From Streptomyces hiroshimensis (GTDB taxonomy: Bacteria > Actinomycetota > Actinomycetes > Streptomycetales > Streptomycetaceae), in contig NZ_BMUT01000003.1 in the NCBI RefSeq assembly GCF_014650335.1, forward strand, positions 290,549 through 354,548: a DNA stretch of 64,000 bases. Direction: 5' to 3'. Positions 46,074-54,769 of the stretch are shown piece by piece. Numbering within the stretch: position 1 is the stretch's first letter; every line of letters starts with the position of its first letter. Both the position numbers and the translations under genes were made by a program. The notes beneath the pieces are model-generated. The model was not told the origin of the DNA, made no database searches, and worked only from the letters and a program-made list of their open reading frames with translations.

Positions 46074-46613
46074 ATGGGGTATCGGTGGGGCAGGGCGTGG
46101 GGGTGCGCGGGCATGGCCGTGGCCGTGGTTCTGGTGGCGGCGGGTCCGGTGGCGCTTCCCGCATCCGCGCATTCCGGGGAGAGAGCGGACGCCGTCCTCA
46201 ACTGTGCGGGAAGCAACTCCATCGCGTTCTCACCGGGATTGACTTTCTCGGCGAAGCCCACACGGATCACGGGCCACGGTGACTACCGCTGCGTATCGAC
46301 GGATCCTTCGGTGACGGCGGCGAAGTCCGTGATCAAGGGTGGAGGGGAGAACAGCTGCCTGTTGTCCCATTCGGTCACGGAGGAGCGGATCACGTGGAAC
46401 ACCGGGGAGCAGAGCACGGTGGTGTACGACGTGGGGGTCGTGCCGCAGCCCGCCGGTGAGGCCGTGGTGCTAGTCGCGGGCAAGGTGACGTCCGGCAGGT
46501 TCACGGGCAGGAGGGTGGCCTCTCCCGGCGTTCAGCTCACGGTCGATCCGTTGAAGTGCGGAAGCGGCGGGGTGAGGCTGATCGAGGGGCCGTCAGCGCT
46601 GGTGTTCTCCTGA
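46074..46613 (+). CDS. Secreted protein, paralogue of the 13.5 kb gene
   Basis: 179 residues from ATG 46074 (GGAG 9 bases upstream). The signal peptide (MAVAVVLVAAGPVALPASAH) is followed by a mature part with VLNCAGSNSIAFSPGLTFSA, YRCVSTDP, ENSCLLSHS, ITWNTGEQSTVVYDVG, KVTSGRFTGRR and PLKCGSGG. Four Cys and the block order match the protein at 13457-14044. Function unknown. Confidence 0.8.
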   Translation: MGYRWGRAWGCAGMAVAVVLVAAGPVALPASAHSGERADAVLNCAGSNSIAFSPGLTFSAKPTRITGHGDYRCVSTDPSVTAAKSVIKGGGENSCLLSHSVTEERITWNTGEQSTVVYDVGVVPQPAGEAVVLVAGKVTSGRFTGRRVASPGVQLTVDPLKCGSGGVRLIEGPSALVFS

Positions 46614-46637
46614 CCACGGCAGGGCGGCGGTTCCTCG

Positions 46638-49466
46638 TCAGGACTTACGGCCCTGCTGAGCGACCAGTTCCAGGACGGCCGCCACGTCCGCACGGGTGCT
46701 GGTGGGGTTGATGGTGCACATCCGCAGGACGGTGGCACCGTGCACTCGGGTCGTCAGGATCAGGGCCTGACCGTCCGCGCAGATGTCGCGGCTGACGCGT
46801 TCCTGGGCGGAGTCGGCGTCCCAGTCGGCCGGCGCGTCGGCCGGGTGGTAGCGAAAGGTGAGGATGGCGAGGCTGGGCGCGGTGACCAGCCTCAGATCGG
46901 GGTGGGCGGCGATGAGCGCGGCAGCGTGTTCGGCCAGGTCCATGCCGTGCTCGATGGCCTGCCGGAACGCCTGGGCGCCGAAGGTCTTGAGCGAGAGCCA
47001 CAGCTTCAGGGCCCGCAGGCCGCGGCTCTGCTGGGGCCCGTAGTCGGAGAGGTTGACCTGATCGCCTCGGGATTCGGTCGGCTCGAGGTAACCGGTGTCC
47101 AGGGCGTGGCGTCCCAGTGCGAAGGTGGCGGGCAGCAGCTCGGGGCGGCGGAGCAGGACGCAGCCGGTCTCGTAGGGCTGGAAGAGCCACTTGTGCGGGT
47201 CGATGGTGAGGGAGTCGGCCCGCCGCAGGGCGCTGCGCAGATGCCGGCCGCGGGGGGTGGCGGCGGCCGCAGCGCCGTGGGCGCCGTCTACGTGGAGCCA
47301 CAGCCCCTCCTGCTCGCACAGGTCGGCGAGGTCGTCGAGGGGGTCGATGGCGCCGGTCCCCGTGGTGCCGAGGGTGGCGACCACGGCGAAGGGGCGCAGG
47401 CCCTCGTCCCGGTCCCGGGTGATCCGCCCCGCGACGGCCGGGGCGTCCAGACGCAGGCCCTCATCGGCGGGGACGGCGGAGAGCCGGCCGCGGGTGAGAC
47501 CCAGCAGGTGCGCCGCGCGCGGGACGGACGGGTGGGCCTGGGTGGAGCAGTACAGACGGGCCCGGTCGCAGTCGTCGCCCAGGTGGTGGTCGCGGGCGAC
47601 GGCCAGAGCGGTGAGATTGGCCAGGGATCCGCCGCTGACAAGCAGGCCGCCGTGGCCGTCGGGCAGGCCGAGCAGTGCCTTGAGCCAGCCGAGAGTGGTG
47701 AGTTCGAGCTGGGTGGGCCCGGCGCCGACGAGCCAGGCCCCGGGGACCGAGAGGTGGGCGGCGGCGAGGGCGTCGGCCAGTACGGCCGGGAAGTTGCCGG
47801 TCGAGGGGACGAAGGCGAAGCAGCGCGGGTGATCCAGGCGGGTCGCCTCGCCGAGTGCCTGGTGGGTGACATGGTCGAGAAGAGCGGGCAGGTCCGAGGT
47901 GCCGTGCTCGGGAAGGGCCTCGTCCAGGGTGGCCCGGAGGGTGTCGGGTGAGGGCACGTGGAGGGGCGGCCGGTCACCGGCCGTGGTGAGCCGGTTGATG
48001 ATCAGTTCGATGGTGTGGTGGCCGGCTTCGCGCATCCGTTGGTCGTCCAACCGCAGGGGCGGCAGTCCGGCTGCCGGTGGCGCGGCTGCTGATGGCGCCT
48101 GCGGCTGGCCCTGGGCAGGGAGGCCGGGAAGACTTTCGGTGCCGATCCGGGACCGCTGGAGGAACGCGGCGATCCACGCCATCGCGTCCGGGAACGGGTG
48201 CGGGCGTGGTTCGAGGGCCGCAACGGGCCGGCCGAACTGAACGAGCGCCAGCTCTTGACCGGCACTGACGGGTCCGGGGTGGGCGATGCGCCACCACAGG
48301 GCTTCGTCGTCGCCGATGCCGGCACCGGCGGGGAGAGGGCCGGTCACCCCGTGGCCGGCTCTCCGGTAGCGCCCCGGGGAGGCGAGGTCGAGCACGGTGC
48401 TCTCCCTGGCGCTGTGCACCACGAGCTGGCTGGGGTGCGGGCCCGGAGGGAGGCCCCGTGCCACCGGATCGGGAAGGGCCGGGAGCAGGAAGGACAGGAT
48501 GTGCAGCCCCAGGGTCGGCAGGAGTCCAGCGCTGCGCTCGACGGCCTGGACGAGGGAGACGACGGTCTGGAAGCGGGGATTGACCTCGACGGCCATCAGC
48601 CGGCCGGCGTCTTCGACGAGGTCCAGGCCGAAGACGCCGCGGAAGCCGCGTCCGCGGAGCACCTCGCCCACGCGGTGGGCGGCCTCGCGGGCCTGTCCGT
48701 ACAGGCCCGCGGGCAGATCGTCGGGGTGTACGAGCTGGTTGCCGCAGTGGGTGCCCCAGCCAGCGGCCAGTTCCGGAAGGCCTACCAGCTGGTGGGAGAC
48801 CGCCGAGACAACGGTGCGGTCCGGCCCTGCGCAGGCGGTGACGGTCAAGGAGATTCCGGGAGCGTAACGACTGAGCTTGACCGGCTCGTCCGGCCAGGTG
48901 TCCAGGCAGGACCGGAGGCTCGATGGGGAGTCGACGAGGACGGTCCCGTGGCCGATGAGGTTGTTCTCTCTCCGTTGGGCCACCGCCTGCGGCCAGCGGT
49001 CGTTCCAGTACGTTTCGGCGGGTGCCCGATCCGTTGCGGGGACGACCCGTGACGGCGGCGTGGGTACGCCCGCCAGCGCGAACAGCTTGACGGCATGGAT
49101 CTTGTCCGCGGCCCAGGCCGTGACACCGGGGTCCGGGGCGAGCAGTCGGTATCCGTACGTGCGCGCCCAGGTGCGGGCGTTGGCGCCGTGTTCGGGGGCG
49201 AAGGACACACACAGCCGGCGCCGGTCGGAGGGGGGCGGCCGATGACCGGGCGGGGGAACGGGCAGCGGCTGGAACGCGGAGACCGGCTCATGTCTCAGCC
49301 AGGCCGGTGCCGGCTGGAACGACGCGCTCAGGAAAGGACAGTGGTCCAGCCACACGACCTCGCCGACCGACTCGGCCAGCAGACGCAGTCCCGCCTGCCC
49401 GTCGATACCCTCGATGTCCCCGGCGGCCCGGGAAACGTCGCTCCGGAACTCGGTCAGCTGTCGCAC
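46638..49466 (-). CDS. ATP-grasp ligase fused to a PLP-dependent group II decarboxylase
   Basis: 942 residues from the GTG complementary to 49464-49466 (GGAGG 7 bases upstream). Residues about 1-430 form an ATP-grasp enzyme (WAADKIHAVKLFALAGVPTP, then FGLDLVEDAGRLMAVEVNPR with the metal-binding Glu and Asn). Such enzymes join a carboxylate to an amine through an acyl phosphate. From about 475 to the end is a pyridoxal-phosphate decarboxylase (FVPSTGNFPAVLADALAA, LWLHVDGAHGAAA, LTIDPHKWLFQP with Lys759). Decarboxylation and ligation of one substrate on a single protein is inferred. The stop of the upstream gene overlaps this start by 13 bases. Confidence 0.92.
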   Translation of the reverse strand: MRQLTEFRSDVSRAAGDIEGIDGQAGLRLLAESVGEVVWLDHCPFLSASFQPAPAWLRHEPVSAFQPLPVPPPGHRPPPSDRRRLCVSFAPEHGANARTWARTYGYRLLAPDPGVTAWAADKIHAVKLFALAGVPTPPSRVVPATDRAPAETYWNDRWPQAVAQRRENNLIGHGTVLVDSPSSLRSCLDTWPDEPVKLSRYAPGISLTVTACAGPDRTVVSAVSHQLVGLPELAAGWGTHCGNQLVHPDDLPAGLYGQAREAAHRVGEVLRGRGFRGVFGLDLVEDAGRLMAVEVNPRFQTVVSLVQAVERSAGLLPTLGLHILSFLLPALPDPVARGLPPGPHPSQLVVHSARESTVLDLASPGRYRRAGHGVTGPLPAGAGIGDDEALWWRIAHPGPVSAGQELALVQFGRPVAALEPRPHPFPDAMAWIAAFLQRSRIGTESLPGLPAQGQPQAPSAAAPPAAGLPPLRLDDQRMREAGHHTIELIINRLTTAGDRPPLHVPSPDTLRATLDEALPEHGTSDLPALLDHVTHQALGEATRLDHPRCFAFVPSTGNFPAVLADALAAAHLSVPGAWLVGAGPTQLELTTLGWLKALLGLPDGHGGLLVSGGSLANLTALAVARDHHLGDDCDRARLYCSTQAHPSVPRAAHLLGLTRGRLSAVPADEGLRLDAPAVAGRITRDRDEGLRPFAVVATLGTTGTGAIDPLDDLADLCEQEGLWLHVDGAHGAAAAATPRGRHLRSALRRADSLTIDPHKWLFQPYETGCVLLRRPELLPATFALGRHALDTGYLEPTESRGDQVNLSDYGPQQSRGLRALKLWLSLKTFGAQAFRQAIEHGMDLAEHAAALIAAHPDLRLVTAPSLAILTFRYHPADAPADWDADSAQERVSRDICADGQALILTTRVHGATVLRMCTINPTSTRADVAAVLELVAQQGRKS

Positions 49467-50347
49467 AGCGGTTCCTCCCGGGGAGAGCTCTGCGCGAGAT
49501 GGTGCCTCAGCAGTGAGGTGCCGGAGGGCACGCAGCGCTCGCAGATCTTGACGTGGCTGCTGTGATTTCGGCTTTGGGCTGCGTCGAGGGAGAGAGCCGC
49601 GTGGCGGATCTCGTCGACGGGGCCGGTCCCCTGCGGCAGGTCTTTCACTGCCCGCCTGAGACGGTGCATGCCGATCGTCATCGCGCGGTGTTCCCGGTTG
49701 AAGACGCCCGAGAACCCGGGCCCGACGAAGGGAGGCTGCATGCTCGGACGGATCTCGTCCTGGTAGGCGGCGGGCGGGAAGTCCGAGGCATAGGCCATGG
49801 CGGCGGTGGCCGCGTCGTACAACACCCGTAATTGCTCCATGCCTCGGACCAAAGAAGGCCACCGGGTGCCTTGCGCGGCGTCCAGCGTCTCGTCCAGGAC
49901 GGTGTTCATGGTGGCCAGCAGCACATGAAGGAGCTGATGGCCGAGTTTCCAGCGGCGCAGTGCGCCGCCCTGCTCCTCCCCCGGCTGCCCGGGCCACGGA
50001 CGGGTCCCCGTGAACGGCTCGTGCCGGTCCGGGACCGGCCCTGGAGCGGCACGCAGCCAGGATGTGAGCGTTGCGGAGGACGTGTGCAGCAGCCCGGTGA
50101 GGATGTCGGCCCGTTGACCGTCGTCAAGGCTCGACGAGTGCGTAAGGTCGGCGAGGACTTCCTCCTGGAGGTCCAGGCAGCTCCTGGTCCACGCGCCCAG
50201 GTCCGGTGGAGTCCTGAGGATGTGGAAATACCGGTCGTACTCGGCTGTCGCGCCGCTGTCAGGCTGTGACCGTGACCGGGGAATCCGCGAGTCCTCGGGG
50301 AGAACCGCAGCTGTCGTGGACGGGCGTACATGGGGTTCGGTACTCAT
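49454..50347 (-). CDS. Unrecognised helical protein in the ATP-grasp/decarboxylase operon
   Basis: 297 residues from ATG 50347 (AAGGA upstream). Largely alpha-helical, no signal peptide. Notable segments are YDRYFHILRTPPDLGAWTRS, RWKLGHQLLHVLLATMNTVL, SMQPPFVGPGFSGVFNREHR and a C-terminal SHVKICERCVPSG with two Cys. The buried His and the NREHRAM stretch could bind a metal or haem, but I can name no family. Codon 173 (complement of 49829-49831) is TTA. It lies between the two decarboxylase genes, 11 bases after the first and overlapping the second, so it belongs to the same pathway. Confidence 0.85.
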   Translation of the reverse strand: MSTEPHVRPSTTAAVLPEDSRIPRSRSQPDSGATAEYDRYFHILRTPPDLGAWTRSCLDLQEEVLADLTHSSSLDDGQRADILTGLLHTSSATLTSWLRAAPGPVPDRHEPFTGTRPWPGQPGEEQGGALRRWKLGHQLLHVLLATMNTVLDETLDAAQGTRWPSLVRGMEQLRVLYDAATAAMAYASDFPPAAYQDEIRPSMQPPFVGPGFSGVFNREHRAMTIGMHRLRRAVKDLPQGTGPVDEIRHAALSLDAAQSRNHSSHVKICERCVPSGTSLLRHHLAQSSPREEPLCDS

Positions 50348-50358
50348 CGCCCATTCCT

Positions 50359-51741
50359 TCATGCGTGTCGGATCGATGCTCGTGCCAGGTTCTCCACGCG
50401 GGAGTGCAACCGCTCCAGGTAGAGCTCGCTCTCCGGTTTCATCAGCACACTGCGCAGGATGTGGGTGTGATCGCGGTCCGCGGTGACTTCCGTGTGACGG
50501 GCGGTGAAGTCGGCGGCTCCGATGCGGGCGACGCTGAGGAAGACGGGGTCTTCCTTGGCGGTCATGCCCCGCTGCATCACATCGTTGCTGGCCACGCCGA
50601 TCCGGGACAGCACGGCGGGTGCGGTACGCGGGTGGTAGGTGACGATGTCGAGCTCGGGCGGCTGGTACAGCTCCAGCACGGGCGATTCGTCGATCAGCTC
50701 CGCCCAGCGCAGTGCGGCCCGGCGCCCGGCCGCGAGGACGGCGCCGAGCCCCTGGCGTGTCAGTGGCAGCAGCTTGAGAGTCAGCCACAGGGCGGCCGCG
50801 GAGGCACCGGAACGGGAACACTCCAGACTGATTTCCCCGAGGTGCGGCCGCTGGGACGTGAAGTAGGTGTACGGGGAGTCGTGCTGGTAGAAACGGGCGA
50901 CAGCCGGGTCGCTGAAAAGCACCGCCCCACAGCCGTACGGCTGCAAGCCGTGCTTGTGCGGGTCGATCACCACCGAATCGCAGTGGGCGATGGCCCGCCA
51001 GGGATCCCCTGCCACCAAGGCACCCCGGTGTCCCTCGTCGGCGAGGAGCGTGAAGAAACCACCGTAAGCGGCGTCTACATGGACGCGCACACCATGCCGT
51101 CGGGCCAACGGCACGATCAGGTGCAGGGGATCGACGGCTCCCAGCGCCGTGGTTCCCGTGGTGGCGACGACCGTTCCGATGTCCCCGGTGGCCAGCAGAT
51201 GCCCCAACGCGCCTGAATCCATGCGCCCGTAGACGTCAACCGGCACCGTGTGCACCCGCATGCCGAGCAGGTGGCTCATCCGGGCATGGGTGTAGTGAGC
51301 TTCGGCGCTGACGGCGATGCCCCGGCCGGGATGACTCTCACGGGCGACGAACAGGGCCTCCAGGTTCGCCAGGGTGCCACCGCTGGTGAGATGCCCCAAG
51401 TGCGTCCGCATGCCGAACATGGCCGCGAGCTGCTCGACCACCTCCTCCTCCATGACCGAGGTGGCCGGACCGCCGTCCAGCGCATGGTTGTTGGAGTTGA
51501 CGAGCATGGCGGCCAGATAGCCCACGACAGCGACAGGGTGCGGCGGCTTGAGCATCTGCCCGGCGTAGCAAGGGTGGAAGAACGGATAGCTGCCGCGCAG
51601 ACGAACGCTCAACTCTGCGACCGCCGAGGCGCAGGCACCCTCGTCCACCGCCATGGCGGGATGGGCCGCGAACTCCTCATACTCCCGAGTCCATGCATGA
51701 AATGCCCCCACGGCCTGCCCGAGCCAACGCTGCAGCTCCAT
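50359..51741 (-). CDS. PLP-dependent group II amino-acid decarboxylase
   Basis: 460 residues from ATG 51741; an in-frame ATG at 51822 would add 27 mostly hydrophobic residues. Motifs are FFHPCYAGQMLKPPHPVAVV, LGHLTSGGTLANLEALFVAR, VHVDAAYGGFFTLLADEGHR and the PLP lysine in VVIDPHKHGLQPYGCG (Lys263). This is the fold of aromatic-amino-acid, glutamate and diaminobutyrate decarboxylases; the substrate is unknown. It is the first gene of the operon and differs clearly from the decarboxylase fused to the ATP-grasp domain. Confidence 0.93.
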   Translation of the reverse strand: MELQRWLGQAVGAFHAWTREYEEFAAHPAMAVDEGACASAVAELSVRLRGSYPFFHPCYAGQMLKPPHPVAVVGYLAAMLVNSNNHALDGGPATSVMEEEVVEQLAAMFGMRTHLGHLTSGGTLANLEALFVARESHPGRGIAVSAEAHYTHARMSHLLGMRVHTVPVDVYGRMDSGALGHLLATGDIGTVVATTGTTALGAVDPLHLIVPLARRHGVRVHVDAAYGGFFTLLADEGHRGALVAGDPWRAIAHCDSVVIDPHKHGLQPYGCGAVLFSDPAVARFYQHDSPYTYFTSQRPHLGEISLECSRSGASAAALWLTLKLLPLTRQGLGAVLAAGRRAALRWAELIDESPVLELYQPPELDIVTYHPRTAPAVLSRIGVASNDVMQRGMTAKEDPVFLSVARIGAADFTARHTEVTADRDHTHILRSVLMKPESELYLERLHSRVENLARASIRHA

Positions 51742-52075
51742 CCCCACCCCCAAGCCCCCCGGCCGTCCCCAGGCCAGGCCAAGCGACCCTAGCCCAAGCA
51801 AAACGCCCAAGCTGGCGATCATTGGGGCAAGTACCTGAATAGGTTGAAAGTTGGCGTCGTGGGGTTGCTCTGGAGCCGCTCGGCCATCCATGCGGGCGGT
51901 CCGCGCATGGCGCCGTCTACAGCAAGGCCGTGGGCGCGCCTTCACCGATCCGTCCGGGTGCCTCCATCCCGGCCGGCGGAACCTTCGCAGCCGGCTCGGG
52001 ACACAGCGTCCGCGTTTGACGGCGTCCGACGAGAGCGAGGTTGCAGAGCCGGGCCACGCCGAGCGCAGCTTGGCC
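51742..52075. other. Intergenic region upstream of the decarboxylase operon
   Basis: 334 bases with no supported gene. It must carry the promoter of the minus-strand operon, and on that side the sequence near 51790-51850 is locally A/T-rich. I see no clear repeat or operator. Confidence 0.4.
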
Positions 52076-52720
52076 TCAGCCGTCGCTTCCGGCACCGCGA
52101 TCAGGTGCGCTCATGTCCCCCGTCGCGGGCGTGCCGTCGGCGAGCCCGTAGCGCAGGTACACGGTGCCCTTCGGGCCGGCTGCCGGGGGTGCGAGGAGCG
52201 TGACGTTGGTGGGCACTGCGCCGTTGTCGAACACCCTCTTCCCGACGCCGAGCACGATGGGGTGCAGCCAGAGGTCGAGACGGTCGAAGAGCTTCTCGCG
52301 CAGGAGGGTCTGCACGAAGTTCAGGCTCCCGACGACCTTCACGTGCTCGTGCCGGTCACGGATTTCGCGCACCGCGCCGGCGAGGTCCGGGCCGAGCTGC
52401 GTGGACCCGGCCCACGAGAGGTCGGGCCGGCCGCGAGAGGCCACGTACTTCGGGACGCGGTTGAAGAGCGTGGCGATCTCGTTGTCCTGGCCGCCCTCCT
52501 GGTGAGGCCAGTAGGCGGCGAAGATGTCGTACGTCCGCCGGCCGAGCAGGAGGGCGTCCGTGCCTTCGTACGCGGCACCGATCTGCGCCCCGGCGACCTC
52601 GTCCAGCAGGGGCGCCTGCCAGCCGCCGAACGGGAACCCCACCGGGTCCTCGTCGGGGCCGCCGGGCGCCTGCCCGACGAGGTCGAGGGTCGCGAACAAC
52701 TCGATGTGGATGAGGCCCAT
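52076..52720 (-). CDS. Dihydrofolate-reductase-family (RibD C-terminal-like) protein
   Basis: 214 residues from ATG 52720 (GGAG 6 bases upstream). The motifs LIHIELFATLDLVGQ, DALLLGRRTYDIFAAYWP, HVKVVGSLNFVQTLLREKL and LWLHPIVLGVGKRVF are those of the YwjB/RibD-C reductases common in actinomycetes. It probably reduces an unknown pteridine-like or other small substrate with NADPH. No link to its neighbours is evident. Confidence 0.9.
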   Translation of the reverse strand: MGLIHIELFATLDLVGQAPGGPDEDPVGFPFGGWQAPLLDEVAGAQIGAAYEGTDALLLGRRTYDIFAAYWPHQEGGQDNEIATLFNRVPKYVASRGRPDLSWAGSTQLGPDLAGAVREIRDRHEHVKVVGSLNFVQTLLREKLFDRLDLWLHPIVLGVGKRVFDNGAVPTNVTLLAPPAAGPKGTVYLRYGLADGTPATGDMSAPDRGAGSDG

Positions 52721-52817
52721 GGCTTACTCCCGATACGTCGGTTATCTCCCGTCAAGAGATTAGACCGGTGGTGCCCGCAGGCTCATCTCCGACTGCCCGT
52801 GTGTTCGCGGCCGTTCC

Positions 52818-53366
52818 TCAAGGCCGCTCGGAACGCGGCCAACCGAGCGCTCCCATGGCGGGGTCCCGCCAGAGCGCTTCCAGGTCGGACGCCGAGGGGT
52901 CGGCCGGGGTCGACAGCGTGACGGTCTGGCTGTCGTAGCTGAAGCTGACTCCGGCGTCCGGGTAGACGCTCGCCGGCCACCCGAGCCCGTGCTGGACCTC
53001 CGCGACGGCCCTCGCCCGCTCGGTAGGAGTGGGGACCACGGTGGTGCAGCCGGGCATGCCCCAGCGCTCGCCGGCCCTCGGCCGGTCGGTCTTGGCGGCG
53101 ACGAATCTCTCCGACTGCCGCAGACGGAGAGCTTCGAGCCCGAGACGCTCGATGTCCTTGAGCCCTTTCTTGCCGTCCTCGAAATCCGACGCCTTCGGTA
53201 CGGCCGTTGGCGATTCGTGGTCCACATCGGAGACGATGCTGAGCCGTCCGTATCGGTGGATCGTCCGCCCGGGCACCTTCTCCCCGTTCGGCTGTCGCGG
53301 GGCTGACGGCTGCTCGGCCGGCCGTGGTTCGCCTGAAACCGGCTCGTCACGCCGAACCACGCTCAC
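52818..53366 (-). CDS. Hypothetical protein, 182 aa
   Basis: From GTG 53366. Pro/Glu-rich N-terminal part, then KKGLKDIERLGLEALRLRQS (a likely helix), WGMPGCTTVVPTPTERARAV and GWPASVYPDAGVSFSYDSQT. The last part resembles a small beta-rich domain. No family recognised, no signal peptide or TM segment. Codon use is typical of a coding gene. Confidence 0.6.
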   Translation of the reverse strand: MSVVRRDEPVSGEPRPAEQPSAPRQPNGEKVPGRTIHRYGRLSIVSDVDHESPTAVPKASDFEDGKKGLKDIERLGLEALRLRQSERFVAAKTDRPRAGERWGMPGCTTVVPTPTERARAVAEVQHGLGWPASVYPDAGVSFSYDSQTVTLSTPADPSASDLEALWRDPAMGALGWPRSERP

Positions 53367-53665
53367 CGGGTGCCACGTTCAGGGAAGCGACCGATACATG
53401 TCTCAGCTGATCGCCTGATCGCCGAACGGGAGACGGATCCCCGCGCGTTGCGATGAGCGCGCACTGTGCGGTGGGACCGCCGTGACATGTTCGCTGTCGC
53501 TCTTCGGACGATCCCGGCCGGGCGCAGCCGTGGGACATCTGTCGGCAGGAGTCGCGACTCGGTACGCGGGAGGCGCCGCGCGGTACGGACCACGCACGTG
53601 CCAGGCCGAACTCACAGGCCACCCTCACGGCACCAGCCACTCGCACACCACGTAGGCTCATTCCC

Positions 53666-54622
53666 GTGCCGGCCTCCCCCTCGCATCGCGTTGCCGTCCT
53701 TGTGCTCGAGGGTGCGAAGCCGCTCGATGTCGGAATTCCCGCGCAGGTTTTCACGACGCGCGCGAGCATGCCGTACGAGGTGCGGGTGTGCGGGGCGGCG
53801 CCCGGTCTCGTGACCGGCGGCGATGGCCTCGCGTACTGCGTCGCCCACGGCCTGGAGGCGCTTGCGTGGGCCGACATCGTCTTCGTCCCCGGCTACCGGT
53901 TCCCGGACCGCGACGACCCACCGCAGGACGTCGTCGACGCACTGATCGCCGCCTACGACCGGGGCGCGCGGCTCGCCGCCATCTCGACGGGCGCCTTCGC
54001 GCTCGCCGCCACGGGCTTGCTCGACGGCAGGCGCGCCACGACGCACTGGCACTACACGCGGGCACTCATGGCCAGGCATCCGCTTGTCCGGGTCGATGAG
54101 AACGTGCTGTTCGTCGACGAGGGCAGCGTGCTCACCTCGGCCGGCGCCGCCTCCGGCATCGACCTGTGCCTGCACATCCTGCGCGGCGACCTGGGAGTGG
54201 CCGCGTCCAACCACGCGGCCCGCCGCCTGGTCGCCGCCCCCTACCGCAGCGGCGGCCAGGCCCAGTACGTGCCACGCAGCGTCCCCGAGCCGCTCGGGGA
54301 GCGGTTCGCCGCCACCCGCGAGTGGGCGCTGCACCGGCTCGGCGAGCCCCTCACCCTCGACATACTGGCGCGGCAGGCGGGGGTCTCGCCGCGCACGTTC
54401 TCCCGGCGTTTCGTCGAGGAGACCGGCTACACGCCGCTGCAGTGGGTGATGCGCGCCCGCATCGACCTGGCCCGCGAACTGCTCGAGCGCTCGCAGCGCA
54501 GCGTCGAACAGATCGCCACCGACGTCGGGCTCGGCACCGGCGCGAACCTGCGCCTGCACTTCCAGCGCATCCTCGGCACCACACCGAGCGAATACCGGCG
54601 CACCTTCACCAGCGGCGAATAA
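53666..54622 (+). CDS. GATase1-like/AraC-family transcriptional regulator
   Basis: 318 residues from GTG 53666. The N-terminal DJ-1/PfpI-like domain (VAVLVLEGAKPLDVGIPAQV, ADIVFVPGYRFPD, LAAISTGAFALAATGLLDGR) has Thr-Gly-Ala where active peptidases have Cys, so it is probably a ligand sensor. The C-terminal AraC domain has both helix-turn-helix motifs (LTLDILARQAGVSPRTFSRR, EQIATDVGLGTGANLRLHFQ). It may control the GAPDH gene 148 bases downstream, as often seen for this arrangement, or the RiPP-like operon beyond. Confidence 0.92.
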   Translation: MPASPSHRVAVLVLEGAKPLDVGIPAQVFTTRASMPYEVRVCGAAPGLVTGGDGLAYCVAHGLEALAWADIVFVPGYRFPDRDDPPQDVVDALIAAYDRGARLAAISTGAFALAATGLLDGRRATTHWHYTRALMARHPLVRVDENVLFVDEGSVLTSAGAASGIDLCLHILRGDLGVAASNHAARRLVAAPYRSGGQAQYVPRSVPEPLGERFAATREWALHRLGEPLTLDILARQAGVSPRTFSRRFVEETGYTPLQWVMRARIDLARELLERSQRSVEQIATDVGLGTGANLRLHFQRILGTTPSEYRRTFTSGE

Positions 54623-54669
54623 CCCGCCCGGCACTGCCCTTCACCCGGGGCGAGTAACCCGCCCGGCAC
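54603..54669 (+). repeat. Imperfect 35-base tandem duplication at the AraC gene end
   Basis: Copies at 54603-54634 and 54638-54669 differ at 3 of 32 bases. The first contains the last codons and stop of the AraC-type gene. The second repeats the same ending (FTxGE then stop) downstream. Confidence 0.85.
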
Positions 54670-54769
54670 CGCGTGGCGGGATCCTTTTGAACCGTGGCGA
54701 TCCCGCCACTGTCAGCGGCGCCGGCCGCGGGCGACCCTGGTGGCGAAGGAAAAGGAAAGGACATCACTC

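Noticed and set aside
49467..49997. N-terminal extension of the ATP-grasp-decarboxylase fusion
   Set aside because: The frame is open upstream of 49466, but the GTG there has a strong ribosome-binding site and the added residues are low-complexity and overlap another gene.
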